Part shown: positions 26,752 to 35,519 of the stretch, piece by piece | How positions within the stretch are numbered: the first letter of the stretch is position 1 | Layout of the letters: each line of letters opens with the position of its first letter | Assembly: GCA_020200135.1 (NCBI GenBank) | Contig: JAIVJI010000074.1 | Location: 1 to 64,000 of the forward strand | Length of the DNA: 64,000 nucleotides | Direction: 5' to 3' | DNA from: Acidobacteriota bacterium | GTDB lineage: Bacteria; Acidobacteriota; Blastocatellia; Pyrinomonadales; Pyrinomonadaceae | The notes under the pieces: generated by a model | The model's database searches: none | Seen by the model: only the letters and a program-made list of their open reading frames with translations | Told to the model about the DNA's origin: nothing | Program-made: the position numbers and the translations under genes

Positions 26752-27717
26752 TCAGCCCCGGCCTTCACCCGATAACTTCTCGGCGATGCGGAAGCAGACC
26801 CGCGACGAGGGGAGAACGTCTTCGACGGTCGGGGCTGGGCGCCTCCCGGACTGTAAAGCGCCGACGAACTCCAGGACCTCCTCGTAGGCGCCGCTGCGCA
26901 GGTCTTCCGGCACCGTCTCGTCGGCGAACTCTTCCGCTTCGAGGCGGCCGCCGCGCCAGCAGTGCAGTGAGCGCTGCGGCCCGGAGCCCGCGACGACGCG
27001 CGCGCGGAAGCCCTCGCCGAACAGCTCGTAAGACTCTTCGATGACGCCCGCGGTCGGGAGCACCTCAAGCTGTCCGCGCGCCCCACCCTCGAAGTCGAGG
27101 GAGACGAGGTACCAGTTGGCCGAAAGCCCGTGCGGACGATGCGGCGTCGCGCGGTAGTCCTTAATCTCGCCCGCGACGTGGCGCAGGGCGTCGAGCGCGT
27201 GGAGCGCCGTCTCCCAGATGAAGGCGGGCTCGTCGCGCCGTTGGCGCACCATCGTCGCCCTGACGTAACGGAGTCCGCCCGCCTCGCGCGCCCAACGGGC
27301 GGCGCGGTTGAGGTACGGCATGAACCGGCGGTTGACCGAGACCATGTGCGGCGTGCCCGTCCGACGCGCGACTTCGGCCAGACGCTCGACCTCACCCAAA
27401 GACGTGCCGAGCGGCTTCTCGATGACGCACGGGATGCCGCGCTCCAGCACCTTCGCGGCCACCTCGCCGATGCGACTCACGGGCATGACGGTGACGCAGC
27501 CGTCAAGCCGCTCGGCCGCGAGCAGCTCGTCCAGGCTGGCGTAGGCGCGCGCGAAGCCGAACTCGCGGCAGAACCTTTCGGCGCGCGCCCGGTCGAGGTC
27601 GCAGGCGGCGGCCAACTCGATCTCGCCCGGCCGCGCGGCGGCGTAGCGCCGGAGCGGCGCCGCGTGGCTCGACTCAGAATGTTCCCCGCACCCGACGAGT
27701 GCCAGCCGAAGCGTCAC
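26752..27717 (-). CDS. Gfo/Idh/MocA-family oxidoreductase
   Basis: It has 321 residues and a GTG start (GTGACGCTTCGG). The NAD-binding segment LRLALVGCGEHSESSHAAPL deviates from the usual GxGxxG by an acidic/His insertion, GCGEHSESSH, typical of a shorter branch. IPCVIEKPLGTSLGEV carries the conserved lysine. The C-terminal half is the expected beta sheet (YVRATMVRQRRDEPAFIWETALHALDALRHV, in pieces). It would oxidise or isomerise a sugar derivative. It lies 21 bases after the PfkB gene in the same direction and 63 bases before the glycosidase. Confidence 0.8.
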   Translation of the reverse strand: MTLRLALVGCGEHSESSHAAPLRRYAAARPGEIELAAACDLDRARAERFCREFGFARAYASLDELLAAERLDGCVTVMPVSRIGEVAAKVLERGIPCVIEKPLGTSLGEVERLAEVARRTGTPHMVSVNRRFMPYLNRAARWAREAGGLRYVRATMVRQRRDEPAFIWETALHALDALRHVAGEIKDYRATPHRPHGLSANWYLVSLDFEGGARGQLEVLPTAGVIEESYELFGEGFRARVVAGSGPQRSLHCWRGGRLEAEEFADETVPEDLRSGAYEEVLEFVGALQSGRRPAPTVEDVLPSSRVCFRIAEKLSGEGRG

Positions 27718-27738
27718 GCACCGCCCCCTTTGCCGAAA

Positions 27739-28692
27739 CTATCCGCACCCGTCAAGCGATTCGACCGAAGCTTTCGGCGCGAGCCTCTCGACCTCGCGCG
27801 CGTCGATCATGCCCGGGGCGTCGGCCAGGCAGTTTGCCGTCCCACAGGCGGCCGCGAATCTCACCAACTCCCGCCCCGAGAGCCCGCGCCGGTGCGCAAC
27901 GGCGAAGCCTGCGAGCGACGCGTCGCCACACCCCACGGCCGAGCGCGCCTCGACGCGCGGCGGGCGGGCGACGAGCGGCGACGCGTCGCGCGTCGCCTGC
28001 CAGAACATGCCCCCGGCGCCGAGCGAGATGGCGACCCCGCGCGCGCCCGCCTCGAAGAGGAGCCGGGCCGCCTCCGCCGCCGAGCGCGCTCCGTCCACGG
28101 GCACGCCCGTCAGCGCCTCGGCCTCGTCGCGGTTCGGCTTGACGAGGTCGGGCGACTCCCTGAGCGCCGCGCGCAGAGCCTCGCCGCTCGTGTCGAGCAG
28201 CACGCGGCAGCCCTGCGCGTGCGCGAGGCGGACGAGCTGGGCGTAGAAGTCCACGGGCGCGCCCGGCGGGAGGCTGCCCGAGAGGGTGACCTGCGCCGCC
28301 CCCCTGTACTCGGTGAAGAGGTCGCGGCAGAGCGAGAGCATGCGCTCGACTTCACCCTCGCTGACGTGGCCGCCCGGCTCCAGGACCTCCGTGACCGTGC
28401 CGTCGGCCTCCACGATCTCCGTGTTCATGCGCGTCTCGACGGCGGTCTTCACCACCGCCACGGGGATGCCGAGCGAGACGAGCCCGCGCTCACACTCTTC
28501 GCCCGTCGAGCCGCCGAGGAAACCCACCCACGTTACACGCTCGCCGAGCGCGGCGGCCGCCATCGCGACGTGCGCGGCCTTCCCGCCCGGCAGGGGGCAG
28601 ACGGAGGTCGCGCGGTTGACCGCGCCGGCGTGCAGTTGGCCCAGACGCAGGCGCCGGTCGATGGCCGGGTTGGCGCTCACACAGATAATCAT
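27739..28692 (-). CDS. PfkB-family sugar-phosphate kinase (FruK/LacC type)
   Basis: ATG 28692 opens IICVSANPAIDRRLRLGQLHAGAVNR, the start typical of 1-phosphofructokinase and tagatose-6-phosphate kinase; 317 residues. Other signatures are PGGKAAHVAMAAAALGERV near residue 36 and, near the C-terminus, SAVGCGDASLAGFAVAH, where the usual GxGD reads GCGD with the catalytic Asp kept. It phosphorylates a furanose phosphate to the bisphosphate that a class II aldolase would cleave; such an aldolase is encoded at 31775-32659. It is one of two PfkB proteins in this locus. Confidence 0.85.
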   Translation of the reverse strand: MIICVSANPAIDRRLRLGQLHAGAVNRATSVCPLPGGKAAHVAMAAAALGERVTWVGFLGGSTGEECERGLVSLGIPVAVVKTAVETRMNTEIVEADGTVTEVLEPGGHVSEGEVERMLSLCRDLFTEYRGAAQVTLSGSLPPGAPVDFYAQLVRLAHAQGCRVLLDTSGEALRAALRESPDLVKPNRDEAEALTGVPVDGARSAAEAARLLFEAGARGVAISLGAGGMFWQATRDASPLVARPPRVEARSAVGCGDASLAGFAVAHRRGLSGRELVRFAAACGTANCLADAPGMIDAREVERLAPKASVESLDGCG

Positions 28693-28735
28693 CTTGTCAC
28701 TTTCCGAACGCCCCGGCGCGCCCGGGACTCCCGCC

Positions 28736-29755
28736 TCACCCGTCCAAAAGCCTGAGCGCGTTGTCGCGGTAGACGCGGCGCAGCACCTCGTCGGGCAGGC
28801 GGAGGCCGTAAATCTGCCAGCGCCCCTGCCGCGACGCGTGCGAGGGGTAGTCGAAATACTCGTCCGCCGTTTCGAGAAAGCGGAAGTAGAGCCGGTACAT
28901 CTCCTCTCGGGGCACGAGGTCCGTGCCGAAGAGGATGCGGTCGCTGTAGCCGATGAAGAACTCGCGCGCCGTGCAGGGCTGGCGGCCGAGCTCGGAGGCG
29001 CGCGCACTGATGTCCACGTAGAAGTTCGGGTGCTCCTCGAGCCAGCGGCTGACCTCCGCCAGACACTCGGGGCGCTCGGCGACGTGCGCGCCGACGAAAC
29101 GCGTGCGCGGGTGGCGCGCGAAGACGCGGTTGCGCTGCTCCATCAGCTCGGCCTTCGTGAAGTGCGAGCCGTGGAAGCCCCAGTCGGGGTGCGCGCTCAG
29201 CTCCTCGTAGCGCTCGTTGAAGCGGTCTACGGGTTGGAAGAAGGCGTCCGGGTCGGCGGTGTGGAACATGACGAAGACGCCCAGCTCGCCCGCGCGCTCG
29301 AAGAGGGGGGCGAGCCGCTCGTCGTCCACCCTCAGCAGCGAGCCGCCGGGGTCGCGCAAGGTGAGCCCCAGGTCCTTCCAGACCTTCAGTCCGCGCGCCC
29401 CCTTCGCGACGATGCGTTCGAGCCGCTCGACGCTGCGCGCGAAGAAGCCGGGCTCGCCCAAGTCACGCCAGTCCATCCACGCGACCGTGTGGAAGCGGTC
29501 GGGCGCGGCGCGGCGGAAGCGCTCCAACACCTCGACGGCCTCGTCGCCCACGCGCATCGTGATGTTGACGCAGCGCTCGACGTTGCAGGCGTCCAACACG
29601 CGCAGCACCTCCCGGGGCTCCTGCGCGTCGAGGTGGTTGTGGAAGTCGATGGCCGGGTACTTCGCGCGCCGCACGTCGTGAGCCGGAACCGCGAGTGATG
29701 CGCGCGGCGCGAAGTCGACGAGGCGGAGGTCGGTCTTCGCCGTCGCGCTGACCAT
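28736..29755 (-). CDS. Amidohydrolase-2 family protein (cytoplasmic paralogue)
   Basis: ATG 29755 with GGAGGA upstream gives 339 residues without a signal peptide. The metal-binding H-x-H is YPAIDFHNHLD. Later motifs are GLKVWKDLGLTLRD, VMFHTADPDAFFQP (His), RFVGAHVAERPE (His) and DRILFGTDLVP (Asp). These are the ligands of the amidohydrolase-2 (ACMSD-like) family. The C-terminus YFDYPSHASRQGRWQIYGL is shared almost word for word with the exported paralogue at 52591-53781. The pair probably acts on the same compound inside and outside the cytoplasm. The reaction is unknown: lactone hydrolysis or decarboxylation are the usual options. Confidence 0.8.
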   Translation of the reverse strand: MVSATAKTDLRLVDFAPRASLAVPAHDVRRAKYPAIDFHNHLDAQEPREVLRVLDACNVERCVNITMRVGDEAVEVLERFRRAAPDRFHTVAWMDWRDLGEPGFFARSVERLERIVAKGARGLKVWKDLGLTLRDPGGSLLRVDDERLAPLFERAGELGVFVMFHTADPDAFFQPVDRFNERYEELSAHPDWGFHGSHFTKAELMEQRNRVFARHPRTRFVGAHVAERPECLAEVSRWLEEHPNFYVDISARASELGRQPCTAREFFIGYSDRILFGTDLVPREEMYRLYFRFLETADEYFDYPSHASRQGRWQIYGLRLPDEVLRRVYRDNALRLLDG

Positions 29756-29834
29756 CGCGATGAACTTGTCCTCCGGCTCGTCCTTCAACTCGTTGTCCGC
29801 CCCCGTGAACCGCCCGCCAAGTCCCCCCGGCCGC

Positions 29835-31706
29835 TCAGTCCTGCCGCGCGCCGCCCTCCCCGTGCTCCTCTTCCGTCGGCTCGCCCTCCTCGCCCGTTAC
29901 CTCGCCGCCCGACGACCAGAGGCTATTGACGACGCGGAGCAGGATCAGACCGCTCACGACGAAGACGGCGAGCAGCGCCAACCCGTAGGCGTAGCGGCCG
30001 TAGATGAACTGGCCGACTGTGAAGAGGGAAGACCAGATCATCGCGCACCCGGCGGCCCAGCCGAGCATCGCCATCGGGATGTTGTCGGCCCGCTCGACGG
30101 CGCCCTTCTCGATACCCGCCTCGCGCCTGACACCCCCCCAGCCGGGGCCTGACGGGTGAACCTTGCGGTAGAACTCGACCAGCGTCCGGCGGTCGGTCTG
30201 CGGGGCGAGGTAGGCGGCCAGCAACCAGCAGACGGTCGTGAAGCCGACGGTCATCAGCAGCCGCTGCGACGTGGTGGCCGAGTAGACCCCCTGCTTATCC
30301 AGCACCAGGAAGGCGACCGAGATGAGGAACGAACTGACCATCGCCACCACCTCGCTCCACGCGTTGATACGCCACCAGAACCAGCGCAGCAGGTAGAGCA
30401 GCCCCGTGCCGGCCCCGACCTGGAGGATGAGGTCGAAGGTGTCCTTCGCCGTGTCGAGGACGAAGACGAGCGCCGAAGAGACGACGAACAGCAGGACGGT
30501 CGCCACGCGGCCCACGAAGACGTAATGCTTCTCCGAGGCGTCGGTGCGCATGAAGCGGCGGTAGAAGTCGTGGACGAGGTAGGAGGCGCCCCAGTTGAGG
30601 TGCGTCAGGATGGTCGAGGAGTTGGCGGCCGCCAGCCCGCCGACCACGAGGCCGACGAAGCCCGCCGGGAGGAATTTGAGCATCGCCGGGTAGGCGATGT
30701 CGTGGCCGAGCAGTGCCGGGTCGAGGTCGGGGAACGCCTTCTGGATGTCCGAGAGCTGCGGGTAGACGACGAGCGAGGCGAGCGCGACCAGAATCCACGG
30801 CCAGGGTCGCAGCACGTAGTGCGCGACGTTAAAGAAGAGCACCGCGCCGAGCGCGTCCTTCTCCGTCTTCGAGGCCAGCATGCGCTGCGCGATGTAGCTG
30901 CCGCCGCCCGGCTCGGCTCCGGGGTACCAGACCGACCACCACTGCACGGCGATGGGCAGGACGAAGACGGCCGCGGCCACGTCCCAGTTGTTCGTGAAGT
31001 CCGGCATCACGTCCAGGTACCGGAGCCCGCCCGGGCCGCTCATCGCCGAGACCTTCTCGACGAGCCCGCCGATGCCCCCGACCTCCGGGATGTAGACGGC
31101 GAAGTAGGCCGCCGCCACCACCGCCGTCATCATGATGAAGAACTGCACCAGGTCGATCACCAGCACGCCCCACAGGCCGGAGTGCGCGGCGAAGACGACG
31201 TTGAGGATGCCGACGGCCAGCAGCGTCTGCCAGCGCGGGAGCCCGAACATGATGGCCGCGATCTTGCACGCGGCCAGGTTGACCGTCGCCATGATCAGGC
31301 AGTTGAAGAAGAGGCCGAGGTAGACGGCGCGGAAGCCGCGCACGGCGCCGGCGGCCCGGCCCGAGTAGCGTATCTCGTAGAACTCGAGGTCGGTGAGCAC
31401 GCCCGAGCGCCGCCAGAGGCGCGCGTAGAAGAAGACCGTCGCCACGCCCGTCAGCACGAACGCCCACCAGACCCAGTTGCCCGCCACGCCCTGCCGCCGG
31501 ACGATGTCGGTCACGAGGTTCGGCGTGTCGCTGCTGAAGGTGGTCGCCACCATCGAGATGCCGGCGAGCCACCACGGCACCGAACGCCCCGAGGCGAAGA
31601 ACTCCGAGGTGTCCTTCCCGGCCCGCCTCCCGAAGAGGAGCGCCGGGAGGAAGCAGATGGCGGTGACGAAGAGCGCGACGAACCAGTCGAGTGCGCCAAA
31701 ATTCAT
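29835..31706 (-). CDS. Sodium:solute symporter (SSS family)
   Basis: It has 623 residues with about 14 membrane helices. The start MNFGALDWFVALFVTAICFLP leads to FGRRAGKDTSEFFASGRSVPWWLAG, then STFSSDTPN-like MVATTFSSDTPNLVTDIV, the conserved loop after helix 2. GLAAANSSTILTHLNWGASYL at about residue 365 is the sodium-site helix. The long hydrophilic end (GEVTGEEGEPTEEEHGEGG) is unusual but harmless. The subgroup imports sugars or organic acids with Na+. It sits between the amidohydrolase and aldolase genes, all on the minus strand. A second, damaged symporter is at 19563-21238. Confidence 0.88.
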   Translation of the reverse strand: MNFGALDWFVALFVTAICFLPALLFGRRAGKDTSEFFASGRSVPWWLAGISMVATTFSSDTPNLVTDIVRRQGVAGNWVWWAFVLTGVATVFFYARLWRRSGVLTDLEFYEIRYSGRAAGAVRGFRAVYLGLFFNCLIMATVNLAACKIAAIMFGLPRWQTLLAVGILNVVFAAHSGLWGVLVIDLVQFFIMMTAVVAAAYFAVYIPEVGGIGGLVEKVSAMSGPGGLRYLDVMPDFTNNWDVAAAVFVLPIAVQWWSVWYPGAEPGGGSYIAQRMLASKTEKDALGAVLFFNVAHYVLRPWPWILVALASLVVYPQLSDIQKAFPDLDPALLGHDIAYPAMLKFLPAGFVGLVVGGLAAANSSTILTHLNWGASYLVHDFYRRFMRTDASEKHYVFVGRVATVLLFVVSSALVFVLDTAKDTFDLILQVGAGTGLLYLLRWFWWRINAWSEVVAMVSSFLISVAFLVLDKQGVYSATTSQRLLMTVGFTTVCWLLAAYLAPQTDRRTLVEFYRKVHPSGPGWGGVRREAGIEKGAVERADNIPMAMLGWAAGCAMIWSSLFTVGQFIYGRYAYGLALLAVFVVSGLILLRVVNSLWSSGGEVTGEEGEPTEEEHGEGGARQD

Positions 31707-31774
31707 GTGACGATCCTTTCAGCCCGTTTCGAGTGTCGGCCCGTTTCTGGGGCGGGCGCCGCGCGCCGCGCTGG

Positions 31775-32659
31775 TCACAGCAGCGAACAAATCCTGATCT
31801 TGGCGGACGAGACCTCACGCACGGCCTCGATTGCCGGCGCGAAGGTCTTCCGCAGGTCGATCTCGTCGCTCGCGGAGAGCGAGCGCTTGACGGCCAGCGT
31901 GAAGGCGTTCTTCAGCTCCGTCCCGAAGTTGATCTTCCGGATGCCGCACGAGACGGCGCGGCGCATCAGCTCGTCGGGCACGCCCGAGCCGCCGTGCAGC
32001 ACGAGCGCCGCCGCGTAGCCCACGGCGTCGCGTATCTGCTCCAGCCGCCCGAAGTCGAGCCGCACCTCGCCCTTGTAGAAGCCGTGCGCGGTGCCGACGG
32101 CGACGGCGAGCGCATCCACGCCCGTCGCCTCGACGAAGCGCAGGGCGTCCTCGGGGCGCGTGTAGAAGCGCGAGATGTCGCCGCCCTCCTCGTTGTGCGC
32201 GACGTGCCCCAGCTCGCCCTCGACCGAGACGCCCGCGGCGTGCGCCAGCTCGACGACGCGGCGCGTCACCCCGACGTTCTCGTCGAAGGGGAGCTTCGAG
32301 CCGTCAATCATGACGGAGGTGTAGCCGGCCTCGACGCAGCGCGCGGCCAGCTCGTAGCTCGCGCCGTGGTCGAGGTGAAGCGCGACGGGGCGCTCCAACT
32401 CCTCGGCCGCCGCCCGCGCCATCGCGACGACGAGACGGATGCCGAGGTACTTGATGGTGGACTCGGTGGTCTGGAGGATGACGGAGGCGCCACACTCGTT
32501 CGCGGCTTTGACGTGCGCCCGCAGCGTCTCGGCGTTGTAAAAGTTGAGCGCGGCGATGGCGCGCCCCTCGCGGCGCGCCTCGTCCAGGAGCTGGCGGCTC
32601 GGCACCAGCGCCCGCCCCGCCCCCTGCGTCGTTGCTGTCTGTTGACTCGGGTTCGTCAT
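31775..32659 (-). CDS. Class II aldolase, tagatose/fructose-bisphosphate type (GatY/KbaY-like)
   Basis: ATG 32659 gives 294 residues, close to GatY/KbaY length. The zinc ligands are in VALHLDHGASYE (two His), in the AHGFYKGE segment and in LVLHGGSGVPDE. VEGELGHVAHNEEGG carries the loop Glu, and VSCGIRKINFGTELKNAF the phosphate-binding end. It cleaves tagatose- or fructose-1,6-bisphosphate to glyceraldehyde-3-phosphate and dihydroxyacetone phosphate. Its neighbours on the same strand are two PfkB kinases. With the AgaS-like isomerase, this makes the lower half of the galactosamine/tagatose pathway. Confidence 0.85.
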   Translation of the reverse strand: MTNPSQQTATTQGAGRALVPSRQLLDEARREGRAIAALNFYNAETLRAHVKAANECGASVILQTTESTIKYLGIRLVVAMARAAAEELERPVALHLDHGASYELAARCVEAGYTSVMIDGSKLPFDENVGVTRRVVELAHAAGVSVEGELGHVAHNEEGGDISRFYTRPEDALRFVEATGVDALAVAVGTAHGFYKGEVRLDFGRLEQIRDAVGYAAALVLHGGSGVPDELMRRAVSCGIRKINFGTELKNAFTLAVKRSLSASDEIDLRKTFAPAIEAVREVSSAKIRICSLL

Positions 32660-32697
32660 CTGTACTGGCTCGGTGGTCTCGTGCGGCTCCCGGCCCG

Positions 32698-33534
32698 CTA
32701 CGCGGACTGCCCGCGCAGGAAACGTTTCAGCGCCGCGCGGTCGGGCTGGTTGGCCGTGCCGCCCGCCTTCAGCGTCGAGAGCGCACCGCAGGCGTTGCCA
32801 CGCCGGAGGCACTCTTCCAGGCTCAGCCCCTCCAGGTGAGCCGAGACGAAGCCGGCGGCGAAGGTATCGCCGGCTCCGGTCGTGTCAAAGGCGTTGACCT
32901 TGAAGCCCGGCGCGGAGGCGACGCGGCCGCCCATAATCGCCAACGCGCCCTTCGCCCCCAGCTTGACGACCGCGCAGGGGACGCGCGCCCCGAGCGCCTT
33001 GAGCGCGCCCCGCGCGTCGCGCGCGCGCGTCAGTTGCAGCGCCTCGTCCCGGTTAAGGAAGAGAATGTCCGTATGGGCGAGCACCTCCAGGATGTCTTCG
33101 CCCCAGGAGCTGGTCGGGTCGGAGTTGGGGTCGAAAGATGTGGTGAGCCCGGCCGAGCGCGCCTCCCGGAAGATGCGCGCGAAGGAGGGACGCAAGCCCT
33201 CCTGCAAGAAGTATGAGGTCAGGTGGAGGTGGCTCTTACCCTTGAGCAGCGACATCCGCACGTCCTCGTACCTGAGCGAGGAGATGGCGCCGAGGTACGT
33301 GACGAGCGCGCGGTCTCTGCGCGTGCTGAGCGCGAGCGTGATGCCGGTCTTCGCCGAAGCGTCGCGCAGGACGTGGCGCGTCGGGACGCCCGCGCTCCGC
33401 AGGGCCCCGAGGCAGAAGTCGCCGAAGTCGTCGCGGCCGACTCGGCTGACGAAAGTCACCTCGTGGCCGAGCTTCGCCACCCCACAGGCGAAGATGGCCG
33501 AGGCGCTGCCGAGAGTCATCTGGAAGTCCGCGGG
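32698..33534 (-). pseudogene. PfkB-family sugar kinase, 5' end deleted
   Basis: The frame runs from FQMTLGSASAIFACGVAKLGHEVTFVSRVG (in pieces) to the C-terminus, with FDPNSDPTSSW, the catalytic segment VNAFDTTGAGDTFAAGFVSAH and LSTLKAGGTANQPD. Relatives have about 35-40 more N-terminal residues (the first beta strand and the DxNxD sugar-binding segment). Here the frame instead runs into the complement of the AgaS-like gene. No start codon fits. A ribokinase/tagatose-kinase role is likely for the complete gene. It lies 38 bases upstream of the aldolase gene on the same strand. Confidence 0.7.
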
Positions 33535-34680
33535 TCCGAAGAGGAGAAGACTGGGCGGGGGCTGGTTCACACCCCGCGCGAGATTTATCAGCAGCCCGAC
33601 ACATGGCGGCGCACCTACGAGAAACTTTCCGGCGGCGCCGACGGCGTAAGAGACTTCCTCGCGCGGGCGGGACTGTCGGGGGGCGCGGCGCCGACAATCT
33701 ACCTGGTGGGGGCCGGCACCTCCGACTACATCGGGCGGGCGCTGACCTCGCTCCTGCGGCGCGAGTGGCGCTGCGAGGTTCAGGCCGTCCCGAGCACCGA
33801 CCTGCTCACGGACATGGACGAGCACGTCATCCCCGGCCGCCCGTACCTGTGGGTCTCCTTCTCGCGCTCGGGCGACAGCTCCGAGGGCGTCGCCGTCATC
33901 GAGGCGGCGCTCGAACGCCACCCGTCGGTCCGGCACCTGATAGTCACCTGCAACGGTGGGGGGAGGATGGCGCGCGACTTCGGCGGCCGCGAGAACGTCT
34001 TCTGCCTCGTCCTCGACGACGCGGTCAACGACCGCGGGCTGGCCATGACCAGCTCCTTCACGAACATGGTGGTCGCCGGCCAGTGCCTCGCGCACGTCCG
34101 AGACCTCGGGTCTTACGGGCGGGTCGTCGAAGATTTGGCCGGGGCCGCTGAGAGGTTCACGGGGGCGGCGGCAGACGCGGCGGCGAGGCTTGCGGCCGAG
34201 CGGCTCACGAAGTTCTGCTTCCTGGGGACGGGGGCGCTGCGCGCGGTCGCGGTCGAGTCGGCGCTAAAGGTTCTGGAGCTGACGGCCGGGCGGGTCTACA
34301 CGTGGTCTGAGTCGTACCTCGGGGTCAGGCACGGGCCCCTCTCGGCGGTGGACGGCGAGACGCTGGTCGTCGGGTTCCTCTCCGGCGACCGGCGGCGCAG
34401 GGCTTACGAGCTCGACTTGCTGCGCGAGGTAAAAGGTAAGCGGCTCGCGGGCAGGATCATCGCCGTGTGTCCCGCGGGCGCGCCACCGTCGGGCGAGTTC
34501 GACGACTCCCTCTCGCTCGCGCTGGCGGAGTCGTTCGACGACCTGCACCGGCCGCCGCTGGACGTGATCTTCGGTCAGCTCTTCGGTCTCTTCAACTCAC
34601 TGGCACAAAACCTCAAGCCCGACACCCCGAGCCCGAAGGGTGCCATCAGCCGGGTCGTCGAGCGCGTGCGGATTCACTAG
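33535..34680 (+). CDS. agaS: AgaS-type SIS-domain isomerase/deaminase, extreme 5' end deleted
   Basis: From SEEEKTGRGLVHTPREIYQQPDTW (in pieces) the frame codes an AgaS-like protein of 381 visible residues. Only the first ~10-20 residues and the start codon are missing. Two SIS domains are present: the first with YLVGAGTSDYIGRAL and WVSFSRSGDSSEGVAV, the second with FCFLGTGALRAVAVESALKVLELT and ESYLGVRHGPLSAVD. AgaS converts galactosamine-6-phosphate to tagatose-6-phosphate with release of ammonia; related SIS enzymes isomerise other amino sugar phosphates. It is the only plus-strand gene in this half and meets the deoR-type gene end to end. The 5' loss coincides with the 5' loss of the kinase gene at 32698. 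Confidence 0.75.
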   Translation, partial: SEEEKTGRGLVHTPREIYQQPDTWRRTYEKLSGGADGVRDFLARAGLSGGAAPTIYLVGAGTSDYIGRALTSLLRREWRCEVQAVPSTDLLTDMDEHVIPGRPYLWVSFSRSGDSSEGVAVIEAALERHPSVRHLIVTCNGGGRMARDFGGRENVFCLVLDDAVNDRGLAMTSSFTNMVVAGQCLAHVRDLGSYGRVVEDLAGAAERFTGAAADAAARLAAERLTKFCFLGTGALRAVAVESALKVLELTAGRVYTWSESYLGVRHGPLSAVDGETLVVGFLSGDRRRRAYELDLLREVKGKRLAGRIIAVCPAGAPPSGEFDDSLSLALAESFDDLHRPPLDVIFGQLFGLFNSLAQNLKPDTPSPKGAISRVVERVRIH

Positions 34681-34699
34681 ACGGTCGAGGGGCCCGGGC

Positions 34700-35461
34700 T
34701 CAGGCGAGTATCAACTCGATGCCCAACTCGCGCAGCCCCGCGCGCGCCGCCTCGGGCAGTCCGTGGTCGGTGACGATCCGGTCAACTTCCGAGAGCGGCA
34801 CGATCCGCGAAAGGCTGCGCCTGCCGAACTTGCTCGAATCGGCGACGAGGATGGTCTCGCGCGCCGCGCGTACCATCGCCTGGTTGACGTGCGACTCGTC
34901 GAGGTTCGGCGTGCTCAGGCCGAACTCCAGGTCGAAGGCGTCCACTGCCAGGAAGAGCTTGTCCACCGATAGCCGTTTGAGCATCTCCTCAGCGAACTGG
35001 CCGACGAGCGAGCCGGAGTTCTGGCGCAGGAGCCCGCCGAGTAATATCACCTCGACCTCGCCGGCGCCCGTCAGCTCCGCCGCCACGTTGAGCGCGTTGG
35101 TGATGACCTTCAGGCCATGCCTGTCCTTGATGTGCCGGGCCACCTGCTGCGTGGTCGTCCCCGAGTCGAGGATGATTGATTCGCCGTCGGCGACGAGGGC
35201 GGCGGCGGCCGCCCCGATGCGCCGCTTCTCCTCGGCGTGCAGCGCGGCCTTGACCTGGAGCGAGGGGTCGGCGCTGACCGTCTCGGCGCGCACGGCGCCG
35301 CCGTGCGCCCTGCGCAAAAGCCCCCGCGCTTGCAGCTCCTTGAGGTCTTTGCGGATCGTGACCTCCGAGACGCGGAGGCGGCGGCTGAGGTCGCCAACCT
35401 CGACCTTCCCGTGCTCCTCGATGAGCTCGAGGATTTTGGCCTGTCTCACCAAGCTCAGCAT
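34700..35461 (-). CDS. DeoR-family transcriptional repressor (AgaR-like)
   Basis: It has 253 residues. The N-terminal winged helix-turn-helix is clear (RQAKILELIEEHGKVEVGDLSRRLRVSEVTIRKDLKELQARGLLRRAHGGA, read in pieces over residues 6-58), including the DeoR signature. The C-terminal sugar-phosphate sensor has ESIILDSGTTTQQVARHI and NALNVAAELTG. Such repressors bind a phosphorylated sugar and release operators of catabolic genes. Position between an agaS-like gene and a ROK kinase suggests it senses an amino sugar phosphate. I see no obvious operator. Confidence 0.88.
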   Translation of the reverse strand: MLSLVRQAKILELIEEHGKVEVGDLSRRLRVSEVTIRKDLKELQARGLLRRAHGGAVRAETVSADPSLQVKAALHAEEKRRIGAAAAALVADGESIILDSGTTTQQVARHIKDRHGLKVITNALNVAAELTGAGEVEVILLGGLLRQNSGSLVGQFAEEMLKRLSVDKLFLAVDAFDLEFGLSTPNLDESHVNQAMVRAARETILVADSSKFGRRSLSRIVPLSEVDRIVTDHGLPEAARAGLRELGIELILA

Positions 35462-35519
35462 GCCGGCCGTGGTCTCCTCCCGCCGGCCATAATTTATAAC
35501 AGACCGGCGGCACGGGGAA

